Source: Clostridiaceae bacterium (GTDB lineage: Bacteria > Bacillota > Clostridia > DSM-8532). From it: a DNA stretch of 5,371 nt. The position numbers were made by a program, and so were the translations under genes. Below, one piece after another: positions 1 through 5,359 of this stretch. The notes under the pieces are model-generated. The model had not been told where the DNA came from. It made no database searches and was given only the letters and a program-made list of their open reading frames with translations. Where the stretch lies: positions 1-5,371 of the forward strand of contig JANYKF010000352.1 in the NCBI GenBank assembly GCA_025361665.1. Direction: 5' to 3'. How positions within the stretch are numbered: position 1 is the stretch's first letter; every line of letters begins with the position of its first letter.

Positions 1-212
1 TTCACCTGGTTCCGGAAGCCGACAAGGTTGGCCATCAGGGATGCGGTGGCTGTTCCTCCAAAATAGGGAAACCGCTCGAGGATGAGTGTGTTTGCGCCAT
101 TCCTGGCTGAGGCCACCGCTGCGGCAAGCCCGGCAACTCCACCGCCTGCGACGACGACATCAAATGTTCCGTAGATATCAAGTTCTTTTGCAGGTTCTCT
201 ATATTTTTCCAC
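1..212 (-). CDS. FAD-dependent oxidoreductase, N-terminal part (gene continues past the left edge)
   Basis: This is the first 70 codons of a flavoprotein; the rest lies outside the window. After a short polar lead (about residues 1-16) comes a beta strand, FDVVVAGGG, and the dinucleotide-binding motif GxGxxG with G23, G25 and G28. The helix LAAAVASARNGA and the strand TLILER follow, ending in E46, the acidic residue that usually holds the ADP ribose. FGGTAT at 51-56 then matches the FAD_oxidored type (Pfam PF12831-like), common beside sugar-degradation and sulfatase genes. The substrate is unknown. I chose the GTG start because GGGGAGG lies 5 nt upstream and the Rossmann strand then begins near residue 17. 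An in-frame ATG at 254 would add 14 codons, but it has no ribosome binding site and a stop lies two codons before it. The family call is firm; the reaction is not. Confidence 0.9.
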   Translation of the reverse strand, partial: MEKYREPAKELDIYGTFDVVVAGGGVAGLAAAVASARNGANTLILERFPYFGGTATASLMANLVGFRNQV

Positions 213-217
213 GCCAA

Positions 218-224
218 CCTCCCC
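218..224 (-). promoter_or_regulatory. Ribosome binding site of the FAD oxidoreductase
   Basis: GGGGAGG on the minus strand lies 5 nt before the GTG at 212. It decides in favour of this GTG over the in-frame ATG at 254, which has no purine-rich tract ahead of it. Confidence 0.75.
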
Positions 225-232
225 TGTTTCCG

Positions 233-261
233 CAGATATGCTGACAAACCACATGCGTCAA
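233..261 (-). promoter_or_regulatory. Weak candidate promoter for the FAD oxidoreductase
   Basis: On the minus strand TTGACG (256-261, five of six to the -35 consensus) is followed after 17 nt by TATCTG (233-238, three of six to the -10 consensus). Transcription would start near 226 and leave a leader of only about 14 nt, just enough for the ribosome binding site. The -10 is poor, so this is only a possibility. Confidence 0.22.
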
Positions 262-553
262 GACGGATGTCAGATGACGGATGACGAGATAAGGTGCCTT
301 GTCCGCTCAGCCGATTCTATCACTCCGTTTCCACCTTCGCAATGACCGGGGAACGCCATGGAAATGCCGGGATTGCCGATAGCGGAATGGACGGGCAATC
401 GGAAGCGGGAATGAATGGTTGCGTGATGGCTTTCAATCCTTCAAAGATGGGGATGTGGTTTTGTCGCGGACGTTTCCCGGCATGGAAATATCCATGGCGG
501 ACGTGTTCGCGGAATGATTGGCATGAACTCCTGAAACACATATCCTGCAGCAC

Positions 554-606
554 TTCCACAGCCGTTCCAGCATCGGATTGATGCGCTGGAATGCCATTGC
601 ATTCCA
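554..606 (+). repeat. Cluster of TTCCA/TGGAA half-sites forming two mutually exclusive hairpins
   Basis: TTCCA occurs at 554-558, 565-569 and 602-606, and its complement TGGAA at 587-591. Bases 563-574 pair with 580-593 as a 12-pair stem, including one G-U, with a 2-nt bulge and a 5-nt loop. Alternatively TGGAATG (587-593) pairs perfectly with CATTCCA (600-606) across a 6-nt loop. The two structures share the 587-593 arm and cannot coexist. The right half-site overlaps the candidate -35 of the SLH promoter, so a repressor or activator site in DNA is as likely as an RNA structure. Confidence 0.5.
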
Positions 607-625
607 AGGATAAAAGAGTTTTAAT
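597..625 (+). promoter_or_regulatory. Candidate sigma70-type promoter of the SLH gene
   Basis: TTGCAT (597-602, three of six to the -35 consensus) stands 17 nt before TTTAAT (620-625, five of six to the -10 consensus). Transcription would begin near 632 and give a leader of about 105 nt before the ATG at 737. The -35 overlaps the inverted repeat TGGAATG-N6-CATTCCA, which could act as an operator. The spacing is ideal but the -35 is weak. Confidence 0.35.
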
Positions 626-683
626 GAAGGGGGAAATCGCTGCCGGAACTTCCTTCTTCTGCTTGCCGCCCACATGGGATGAC

Positions 684-733
684 AACCTGAAAAAGGTTCC
701 GTATTGCGGTTGCCGGGTGGAAAGGAGTCTCCT
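684..733 (+). promoter_or_regulatory. Leader with small hairpin and ribosome binding site inside a palindrome
   Basis: AACCT-GAAAA-AGGTT (684-698) can form a 5-pair hairpin. AAAGGAG (721-727), 9 nt before the ATG at 737, is the ribosome binding site. It sits inside the perfect 11-nt palindrome AGGAGTCTCCT (723-733), which could fold as 4 pairs around a 3-nt loop and partly hide the site. The ribosome binding site is well supported; a regulatory role for the palindrome is inference. Confidence 0.5.
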
Positions 734-736
734 ACC

Positions 737-2278
737 ATGAAGAAAAAGCTGATGGTTTCCGCATTTCTATCCATGATGATGGTTTTTTCATCTATGGCAC
801 CGATTCCCGGCTACACGGGCCCAATCATTTCGACAGCCGCATCGGCGGCTTTCACCATGGACTGCACTCCCCAGGCGGAAACACTGAAGGCCCTGGGGCT
901 TTTCAGCGGTACATCCAAGGGGTTTGAACTCACCCGGAATGCCACCCGGGCAGAAGCCGCCACAATGCTTGTCCGGTTGCTTGGCAAGGAAACGGAGGCA
1001 AAGAACGGCACATACTCACATCCGTTCACGGATGTTCCGGGTTGGGCGAATGCCAATGTGGGGTATCTGTATGCAAGCGGATTGACCAAAGGGGTAGACG
1101 CGACTCATTTCGGGTCGGAAAGGCTGGCTGCACCGAATCAATACGCATCCTTCATCCTGCGCGCCCTGGGATACGACGATGCAAGCGGAGACTTCCTCTG
1201 GAGCGCGGCCATCCTGAAGGGGGTGGAGATTGGGCTGTTCACGTCAGCCGAGGGCACCCTTTTGTCGGGCCTTGGCACCTTGCCGCGGGGGGCACTGGTC
1301 CTTGCATCCTACAACGGCCTGTATGCAAACCGCAAGGGCACAACGGAGTCTCTGCTCAAAATGCTCTATTCGCAAAGCAAATGCATCAGCGCAACGCAGA
1401 TTGCAAATGCCAGCCAGCGCGACACACGTCTGGCGAACTTCGTAAAGGCGTCATTGCCTGAAGCGGTCGTTGTTCCCGCACAGACGATATCTTTCGCATC
1501 CGTTGACACGCTGGTCATCAACACTTTTCCGTTCAAAAAAACGGATTATGCGGGCAAGGTCAGCGGCAGCGAGACGTTTCTGTTCATCCCTCTGGAAAAG
1601 TTCAAGTACGCTTTCAAATATCCATATTCAGGAGACTTCAATTTTCCGGAGGTGCAGGAGTCGGGCAGCAGCATCACGTTGACCTGGCGAGACGATCTGC
1701 AGGCTGCCTTTCTCGAAGTCGGCCTATGGGTCGGAAGCTCGATGGTTACGGTCAACGGGCAGACTTTTGACGCTGTCTTCGGCCCCTATCTCCTGAACAA
1801 CCAGGTCATGGTGCCAATCAACCTGTTCGCGGCGGCGCTGCAAATGAAGACGGAAGTGTTTTCCGGAAGGACATACCTGCAATACTCCGACAATTTCCCT
1901 CCAATATTGCTCGAGGGCACATGGAGTGATGTCAATACAAGCCTGTTCACGGAATTCGCGGATTATGCGACAGGCAGCATCACCCTGCCAACTTATGCCT
2001 CAAGCTATTCGTTCAATGCTGACGGCACATATCACAGGGGCATCATCAGCACGGGCGGATTCAGCGATATGCTTCTCCTGCAGGATGGAAAATACAAAGT
2101 GATTGGAAATACCATCATATATTACAATATTGTGGAAACCGTCTACAAGGGAACGCCGTTTGTGCTCCAATACAAGAACAAGAGCAAGCCCGAACCGGAA
2201 TTCGAGTTCATTGACAATTACAATTCGGCGGAAGAAAAAATCGAAATCGAAGGTTTTTGGCTTCACAGGCCCAAATGA
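737..2278 (+). CDS. Secreted S-layer-homology protein with copper-amine-oxidase-N-like domain
   Basis: Predicted exported cell-surface protein of 513 residues. MKKK plus a hydrophobic, Met-rich stretch (5-20) forms a signal peptide, with possible cleavage after ASA (35-37) or SMA (19-21). Three SLH-like repeats follow. The first is at about 45-83, with TRAEAATMLVRLLG. The second is at about 96-146, with HPFTDVPGWA and a degenerate TRAE. The third, at about 152-196, is also degenerate, with PRGALV. SLH repeats bind pyruvylated secondary wall polymer and anchor proteins to the wall. Residues about 280-383 resemble a copper-amine-oxidase N-terminal (stalk) domain (VTVNGQ, then NNQVMVPINLFAAALQMKTEV); no copper catalysis is implied. 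Residues 394-465, with GTWS, SFNADGTY and GKYKVIGNTI, recall the lipocalin-like beta domains often at the C-terminus of such proteins. The start is fixed by AAAGGAG and by the signal peptide; an in-frame TTG 11 codons upstream is less likely. Ligand unknown. Confidence 0.88.
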   Translation: MKKKLMVSAFLSMMMVFSSMAPIPGYTGPIISTAASAAFTMDCTPQAETLKALGLFSGTSKGFELTRNATRAEAATMLVRLLGKETEAKNGTYSHPFTDVPGWANANVGYLYASGLTKGVDATHFGSERLAAPNQYASFILRALGYDDASGDFLWSAAILKGVEIGLFTSAEGTLLSGLGTLPRGALVLASYNGLYANRKGTTESLLKMLYSQSKCISATQIANASQRDTRLANFVKASLPEAVVVPAQTISFASVDTLVINTFPFKKTDYAGKVSGSETFLFIPLEKFKYAFKYPYSGDFNFPEVQESGSSITLTWRDDLQAAFLEVGLWVGSSMVTVNGQTFDAVFGPYLLNNQVMVPINLFAAALQMKTEVFSGRTYLQYSDNFPPILLEGTWSDVNTSLFTEFADYATGSITLPTYASSYSFNADGTYHRGIISTGGFSDMLLLQDGKYKVIGNTIIYYNIVETVYKGTPFVLQYKNKSKPEPEFEFIDNYNSAEEKIEIEGFWLHRPK

Positions 2279-2322
2279 AGGGGCGGGTTTGATTCCTGCG
2301 AAAAGTCGGCATGGCAACACGC

Positions 2323-2354
2323 AAAAGCGAGCTTTTATTCGTGAATCATTCGCT
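2323..2354. terminator. Weak candidate bidirectional terminator between convergent genes
   Basis: Only 74 nt lie between the SLH stop codon and the end of the deacetylase gene. AAAAGC-GA-GCTTTT (2323-2336) is an inverted repeat whose right arm provides a short T run. AGCGA (2326-2330) can alternatively pair with TCGCT (2350-2354), and on the minus strand this second stem is followed directly by TTT. Neither stem is GC-rich or long, so termination here is a guess from position more than from structure. Confidence 0.3.
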
Positions 2355-3171
2355 AAAAAGGAAAATACACGGGGATCATTTCATCCGTCAGGACCCCACC
2401 GTATTCGCTGCGCTCGAAGGCTTCTATGCATTTGATGGAGGATGCCCGCTCATTTCCGTATCGGGAAGCGGTTTCCGTCAGGAATCGTTTCGCCTCCAAA
2501 GAGTCAAGTTGTTCAATTTGGCCTGTCAGCCATTGGAACCGGACTTCCTTGCCTGAGGGGATGGCGTCCGCATATCGGCCAATCCAGGGCAGCCATTCGT
2601 AGAATTGCGACTTGTGGCAGTTGGCCATCCTGGCTTTATCCATGAATACGTCATCGATGGCAACTACCACGCTGGGTTCGAATGGGGCCGGCTTGCGGAA
2701 CCCATCCGATACATACATCATGACGGGGGCATAATCGAGTGCCGGCGTATCGGGGCAGACGTTCGGAACCATCAGCAGGTAGGCGGTGTCCTGCACCAGC
2801 AGGCCCGTATTGCGATGGTCCGAGTGATAGTCGTTGGTCCTGTGCGTGAAAATCAGATCCGGCCTGAAGTTCCGGATGATGCGAATGAGGCTGTCACGGT
2901 TTTGAATGCTTGCCTCCAGATAGCCGTCATGATTATCCATGATTTCATGTTCGAAACCGCCGATCCCACAGGCCAGGGAAGCCTCCGCCGCACGAATGCC
3001 CGCAAGAACGGATCCGCTGTGGATGTGATGACCGGCGTCGCCATTGGTGGCATAGACGTATTTGACCCTGTGTCCGAGGGCGCTGTATTTCAGGCATGTG
3101 CCACCCGTCGTCAGTTCACAGTCATCAGGGTGCGCGCCGATCGTCATGATGCGCAGCAGGCTTTCGTTCAT
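2353..3171 (-). CDS. PIG-L/LmbE family N-deacetylase (zinc-dependent sugar deacetylase)
   Basis: Probable cytoplasmic zinc hydrolase of 272 residues, the usual length of the family, which removes N-acetyl groups from GlcNAc-type sugars (CAZy CE14; relatives include MshB and BshB). The signature AHPDD is at 13-17, where H14 and D17 are expected zinc ligands and D16 the catalytic base. TTGGT at 21-25 follows. The second motif, DYHSDHRNTG (114-123), supplies the third zinc ligand, probably H119. No signal peptide or membrane segment is seen. The ATG at 3171 is chosen because AGGAGG lies 8 nt upstream and the first strand, LRIMTIGAHPDD, then starts at once as in the family. The frame stays open to an ATG at 3252 with a weaker ribosome binding site. 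The gene is read away from the sulfatase gene, hinting at a shared amino-sugar substrate. The family is certain; the substrate is not known, and a bacillithiol role cannot be excluded. Confidence 0.93.
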   Translation of the reverse strand: MNESLLRIMTIGAHPDDCELTTGGTCLKYSALGHRVKYVYATNGDAGHHIHSGSVLAGIRAAEASLACGIGGFEHEIMDNHDGYLEASIQNRDSLIRIIRNFRPDLIFTHRTNDYHSDHRNTGLLVQDTAYLLMVPNVCPDTPALDYAPVMMYVSDGFRKPAPFEPSVVVAIDDVFMDKARMANCHKSQFYEWLPWIGRYADAIPSGKEVRFQWLTGQIEQLDSLEAKRFLTETASRYGNERASSIKCIEAFERSEYGGVLTDEMIPVYFPF

Positions 3172-3179
3172 TTTTGAAT

Positions 3180-3185
3180 CCTCCT
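3180..3185 (-). promoter_or_regulatory. Ribosome binding site of the PIG-L deacetylase
   Basis: A perfect AGGAGG on the minus strand, 8 nt before the ATG at 3171. It decides between this start and the in-frame ATG at 3252, which has only an AGCAGG-like tract ahead of it. Confidence 0.85.
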
Positions 3186-3269
3186 GTCTTGCATTGAAGC
3201 TGCTTTCTTGAAACCAACGTTTGTCTGGAATGAACCATTTGTCATGATTCATCCTGCTTTCCTCATCCT

Positions 3270-3298
3270 ATCGTAGCGGTTGCTGCAGGTCATTGCAA
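3270..3298 (-). promoter_or_regulatory. Candidate promoter of the PIG-L deacetylase
   Basis: On the minus strand TTGCAA (3293-3298) precedes TACGAT (3270-3275) by exactly 17 nt; each hexamer matches its consensus at four of six positions. Transcription would start near 3263, giving a leader of about 90 nt to the ATG at 3171 and placing the upstream in-frame ATG (3252) about 10 nt from the 5' end. Plausible position and spacing, moderate hexamers. Confidence 0.35.
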
Positions 3299-3343
3299 TA
3301 TGTACGGATAACCCGTCGGGAAGATGCCGCAGTTTTCTTCAGC

Positions 3344-3352
3344 TGATATAAT
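3344..3352 (+). promoter_or_regulatory. Extended -10 promoter for the sulfatase gene
   Basis: TGATATAAT is a perfect TGnTATAAT extended -10 element. No recognisable -35 lies 16-18 nt upstream, which extended -10 promoters can do without. Transcription would begin near 3359, about 110 nt before the sulfatase ATG at 3470. This is the strongest promoter-like sequence in the window. Confidence 0.5.
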
Positions 3353-3396
3353 GGTTGCACCCCCAAAAGCCGCTTGGCGACTTTCCGGGAACAATC

Positions 3397-3408
3397 ATAT
3401 CGTGATAT
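3397..3408 (+). repeat. Short palindrome ATATC-GT-GATAT downstream of the sulfatase promoter
   Basis: ATATC and GATAT form a perfect inverted repeat around GT, some 38 nt after the expected transcription start. It could be an operator half of the divergent control region, but 5-bp arms arise readily by chance. Confidence 0.25.
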
Positions 3409-3455
3409 CGCCCCGACATGAGCGGAAGTGGCTCCAGGCCATGCAGCAAGTCGGG

Positions 3456-3461
3456 AAAGGG
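3456..3461 (+). promoter_or_regulatory. Ribosome binding site of the sulfatase
   Basis: AAAGGG lies 8 nt before the ATG at 3470, the first of six in-frame ATGs spaced six bases apart. This spacing favours 3470 as the main start. The upstream in-frame GTG at 3428 has no comparable tract. Confidence 0.6.
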
Positions 3462-3466
3462 AATGG

Positions 3467-3502
3467 GAAATGGAAATGGACATGGAAATGGAAATGAAAA
3501 TG
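3467..3502 (+). repeat. Tandem hexanucleotide repeat over the sulfatase start
   Basis: Six consecutive hexamers, GAAATG, GAAATG, GACATG, GAAATG, GAAATG and AAAATG, cover the start of the sulfatase gene, preceded by a degenerate unit. Each unit contains an ATG in the same frame, so the protein begins with alternating Met and acidic residues. Changes in unit number keep the reading frame but change the N-terminal length and the distance from the ribosome binding site to later ATGs. Confidence 0.85.
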
Positions 3503-4987
3503 CATGATGGCCATGCCGGCATCTCACCCGATCGTTTGAAGCCCAATTTCGTGTTCATCCTCATCGATGACATGGGATGGCGCGATCTGACCTGTTATGG
3601 CAGCACCTTTTATGAAACGCCGAATATCGACCGTCTGGCAAAGGAAGGGATGCGGTTCACCGATGCCTATGCCGCCTGCCCGGTCTGCTCGCCGACAAGG
3701 GCCAGCATCCTGAGCGGGAAATATCCGGCCACGCTGGGCATCACGGACTGGATTGACAACATCGGCACCTACCATCCATGCAAAGGAAAACTGGTGGATG
3801 CGCCATACCGGAAAGAACTGCCGCTCTCAGAAAAAAGTTTGGCTTTGGCGCTTCGGGAAGGGGGGTACCAGACCTGGCACGTCGGCAAGTGGCATCTTGG
3901 CATGCGGCCCTATTATCCCGAGCATCACGGATTCGATGTGAATGTCGGCGGATGCCATTGGGGACACCCGCCCAAGGGCTATTTCAGTCCGTTCGGCATC
4001 GAAACGATGACGGATGGAGCGGAAGGGGACTACCTGACCGACCGGTTGACGGACGAAGCGGTAAACCTCATTCAAAGCAGCGACGGCAGGCCGTTCTTCC
4101 TGAACCTGTGGCATTATGCGGTCCATACGCCCATTCAGGCAAAAGCGGAGGATATCGGATACTTTGAACAAAAAGCCGGAATCATGGGACTCAATCTTGC
4201 CCCGGCAATGCTGGAAGGAGAATTTTTCCCGACGGAACACCAGAAGCATCTGCGGGTAACCCGGCGCATCGTGCAGTCCGACCCTGTTTATGCAGCCATG
4301 ATTTCCAATTTGGACTGGAATGTCGGGAGGATCCTGGATGCGCTGGATCGATCCGGGCAAGCAGAAAACACGATGGTCGTATTCACGTCGGACAACGGGG
4401 GATTGGCAACTTCCGCCGGTTCTCCCACCTGCAATGCGCCCCTGAGCGAGGGAAAGGGATGGATGGCCGAAGGCGGCATCCGGGAACCTCTGATCATCCG
4501 ATGGCCGGGCATTGTACAGCCCGGATCCCTTTGCACCGAACCGGTGACGAGTCCGGACTTCTATCCCACATTTCTTGAAGCGGCCTGTCTGCCGCCGCTT
4601 CCGGCGCAGCATGCGGACGGCGAAAGCCTGATGCCCTTGCTGAAAAGGGGAGTGCCACTGGGCGGGAAAGTGGCTTCCGACAGGGATGCTGTGCCGAAAC
4701 CGGTTCCGTCCCTGCATCGGGATGCCATTTTCTGGCACTATCCCCATTATGGGAATCAAGGCGGAACGCCAGGGTCCGCCATCCGGATGGGAGACTGGAA
4801 GCTGATCGAATTCTTCGAGGACGGCAGGATTGAACTGTATCATCTGCGGGAAGACATGCAGGAGGCGCGGAATCTGGCAGACGCATTTCCGGAACGCGCG
4901 TCGGCCATGAGGAAACGGCTTGAAGGCTGGCGGCTTGGGATAGAGGCCAGAATCCCGGTGAAAAATCCGGATTATGGCGGTCAATGA
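3470..4987 (+). CDS. Cys-type sulfatase (type I, S1 family), apparently cytoplasmic
   Basis: Hydrolyses a sulfate ester, probably on a carbohydrate, using a formylglycine made from a cysteine. Counting from the ATG at 3470 (505 residues), the metal ligands D33-D34 are in ILIDDMG. The maturation motif CSPTR (73-77) has C73 as the formylglycine precursor. Also present are GKWHLG (139-144), H219 in YAVHTP, FTSDNGG (305-311) with metal ligands D308 and N309, K329, and GGIREP (335-340). The active-site set looks complete. The C-terminal part, with MGDWKLIEFF and ELYHL, fits the DUF4976-type end of arylsulfatase-A-like enzymes. No signal peptide is visible, so it probably acts inside the cell on imported material. 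A maturase (anSME or FGE) must be encoded elsewhere. It is divergent from the PIG-L deacetylase and about 50 nt ahead of a small-protein gene. The exact start is uncertain because of the hexamer repeat; the substrate is unknown. Confidence 0.93.
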   Translation: MEMDMEMEMKMHDGHAGISPDRLKPNFVFILIDDMGWRDLTCYGSTFYETPNIDRLAKEGMRFTDAYAACPVCSPTRASILSGKYPATLGITDWIDNIGTYHPCKGKLVDAPYRKELPLSEKSLALALREGGYQTWHVGKWHLGMRPYYPEHHGFDVNVGGCHWGHPPKGYFSPFGIETMTDGAEGDYLTDRLTDEAVNLIQSSDGRPFFLNLWHYAVHTPIQAKAEDIGYFEQKAGIMGLNLAPAMLEGEFFPTEHQKHLRVTRRIVQSDPVYAAMISNLDWNVGRILDALDRSGQAENTMVVFTSDNGGLATSAGSPTCNAPLSEGKGWMAEGGIREPLIIRWPGIVQPGSLCTEPVTSPDFYPTFLEAACLPPLPAQHADGESLMPLLKRGVPLGGKVASDRDAVPKPVPSLHRDAIFWHYPHYGNQGGTPGSAIRMGDWKLIEFFEDGRIELYHLREDMQEARNLADAFPERASAMRKRLEGWRLGIEARIPVKNPDYGGQ

Positions 4988-5006
4988 GACCTTCAGGGAG
5001 AAAACA

Positions 5007-5042
5007 ATGACAATCAATGAAACGAGTGGAGGGGTGTCCTGA
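5007..5042 (+). CDS. Possible 11-codon leader ORF coupled to the next gene
   Basis: An ATG at 5007 has a good AGGGAG ribosome binding site (4995-5000) 6 nt before it and encodes the peptide MTINETSGGVS. Its TGA (5040-5042) overlaps the next gene's ATG by one base as TGATG, the usual geometry of translational coupling. The mini-ORF also runs over the next gene's own ribosome binding site. It may be a real leader peptide or chance in a 54-nt gap. The peptide resembles nothing I recognise and has no codon runs suggesting amino-acid attenuation. Confidence 0.3.
   Translation: MTINETSGGVS
5028..5034 (+). promoter_or_regulatory. Ribosome binding site of the DUF6951-like gene
   Basis: GGAGGGG lies 7 nt before the ATG at 5042, so the gene can start independently of the overlapping mini-ORF that passes through this site. 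Confidence 0.75.
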
Positions 5043-5359
5043 TGGCAAAAGTACATGTGAGCCCGGGTGTCTGCGGATTGGAAACGACGATCCTTGCCGT
5101 GGCGGATGATGACCAGGCAGTCACGCTGACTGTGGAATCCGCCTGCCCCTATATTCTGGCCATGGCCGCGGCGATACCCGAAGTTGACGGATACAAGGAA
5201 GTTTTTGGAAAACTGGGCGATGGGGAAATCTACAAGGCGGCGCATGCGCATTGCAGGCACCCTGCCTGTCCGGTTCCCGCCGGTTTTGTGAAAGCGGTGG
5301 AGGTCGCCTGCGGACTGGCCCTTCCGCGCGACGTGAAAATGACGATCACGAAAGAATGA
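5042..5359 (+). CDS. Small four-cysteine protein, DUF6951-like
   Basis: Complete 105-residue protein without signal peptide or membrane segment, so probably cytosolic. I recognise the pattern of the DUF6951 family from memory: an N-terminal SPGVCG (C11), VESACP (C35), a central VDGYKEVF, then HCRHPACPVP (70-79, with C71 and C76) and EVACGLALPRDV near the end. C11, C35, C71 and C76 sit in the motifs I expect to be conserved, while C90 may be incidental. Four such cysteines plus H70 and H73 suggest a metal or iron-sulfur site, but that is inference and the function is unknown. It follows the sulfatase on the same strand with 54 nt between and no visible terminator, so read-through is likely. 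Its role with the sulfatase is unclear and the pairing may be accidental. The start is set by GGAGGGG 7 nt upstream. Confidence 0.85.
   Translation: MAKVHVSPGVCGLETTILAVADDDQAVTLTVESACPYILAMAAAIPEVDGYKEVFGKLGDGEIYKAAHAHCRHPACPVPAGFVKAVEVACGLALPRDVKMTITKE

Larger units (their letters stand above)
213..736. other. Divergent gene-free region between the oxidoreductase and the SLH gene
   Basis: About 520 bases separate the divergently read FAD oxidoreductase and the SLH protein. Open frames of 70-120 codons exist on both strands, but they overlap each other, lack good ribosome binding sites and give low-complexity or unrecognisable translations, so I call no gene. The left part has a short tandem GATGACG pair (273-286). 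The right part (550-736) carries a cluster of inverted TTCCA/TGGAA half-sites, a candidate promoter and a hairpin-rich leader, described separately. Between about 290 and 545 I see nothing recognisable. Confidence 0.6.

Noticed and set aside
35..247. Second minus-strand open frame overlapping the FAD oxidoreductase
   Set aside because: The alternative frame contains the GxGxxG flavin-binding motif and a strong ribosome binding site; this frame has neither.
273..286. Tandem GATGACG pair
   Set aside because: Two 7-base copies only, with no partner elsewhere and no positional link to a promoter; likely chance.
704..736. TTG start 11 codons before the SLH protein ATG
   Set aside because: No suitable ribosome binding site, and it would put charged residues and a proline-containing stretch before an otherwise textbook MKKK signal peptide.
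294..774. Overlapping open frames of 95-121 codons on both strands upstream of the SLH gene
   Set aside because: They overlap one another in conflicting frames, lack ribosome binding sites, give unrecognisable translations, and one runs into the SLH coding region.
2605..3177. 190-codon open frame on the plus strand opposite the deacetylase
   Set aside because: The opposite strand encodes a clear PIG-L protein with both zinc motifs; the plus-strand translation shows no known domain.
3211..3222. AAAC-CAAC-GTTT inverted repeat as a catabolite-repression (cre) site
   Set aside because: It does not fit the cre consensus at the central CG position and spacing, and arms of 4 bp are expected by chance.
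3428..3469. GTG start 14 codons before the sulfatase ATG
   Set aside because: There is no clear ribosome binding site ahead of it, while AAAGGG is well placed for the ATG at 3470. It is not fully excluded.
3827..5260. Long open frame of 477 codons on the minus strand opposite the sulfatase
   Set aside because: It is antisense to a complete sulfatase and part of the next gene, has no good start signal, and its translation is rich in Arg, Pro and His without any recognisable domain. It is an effect of the codon use of the real gene.
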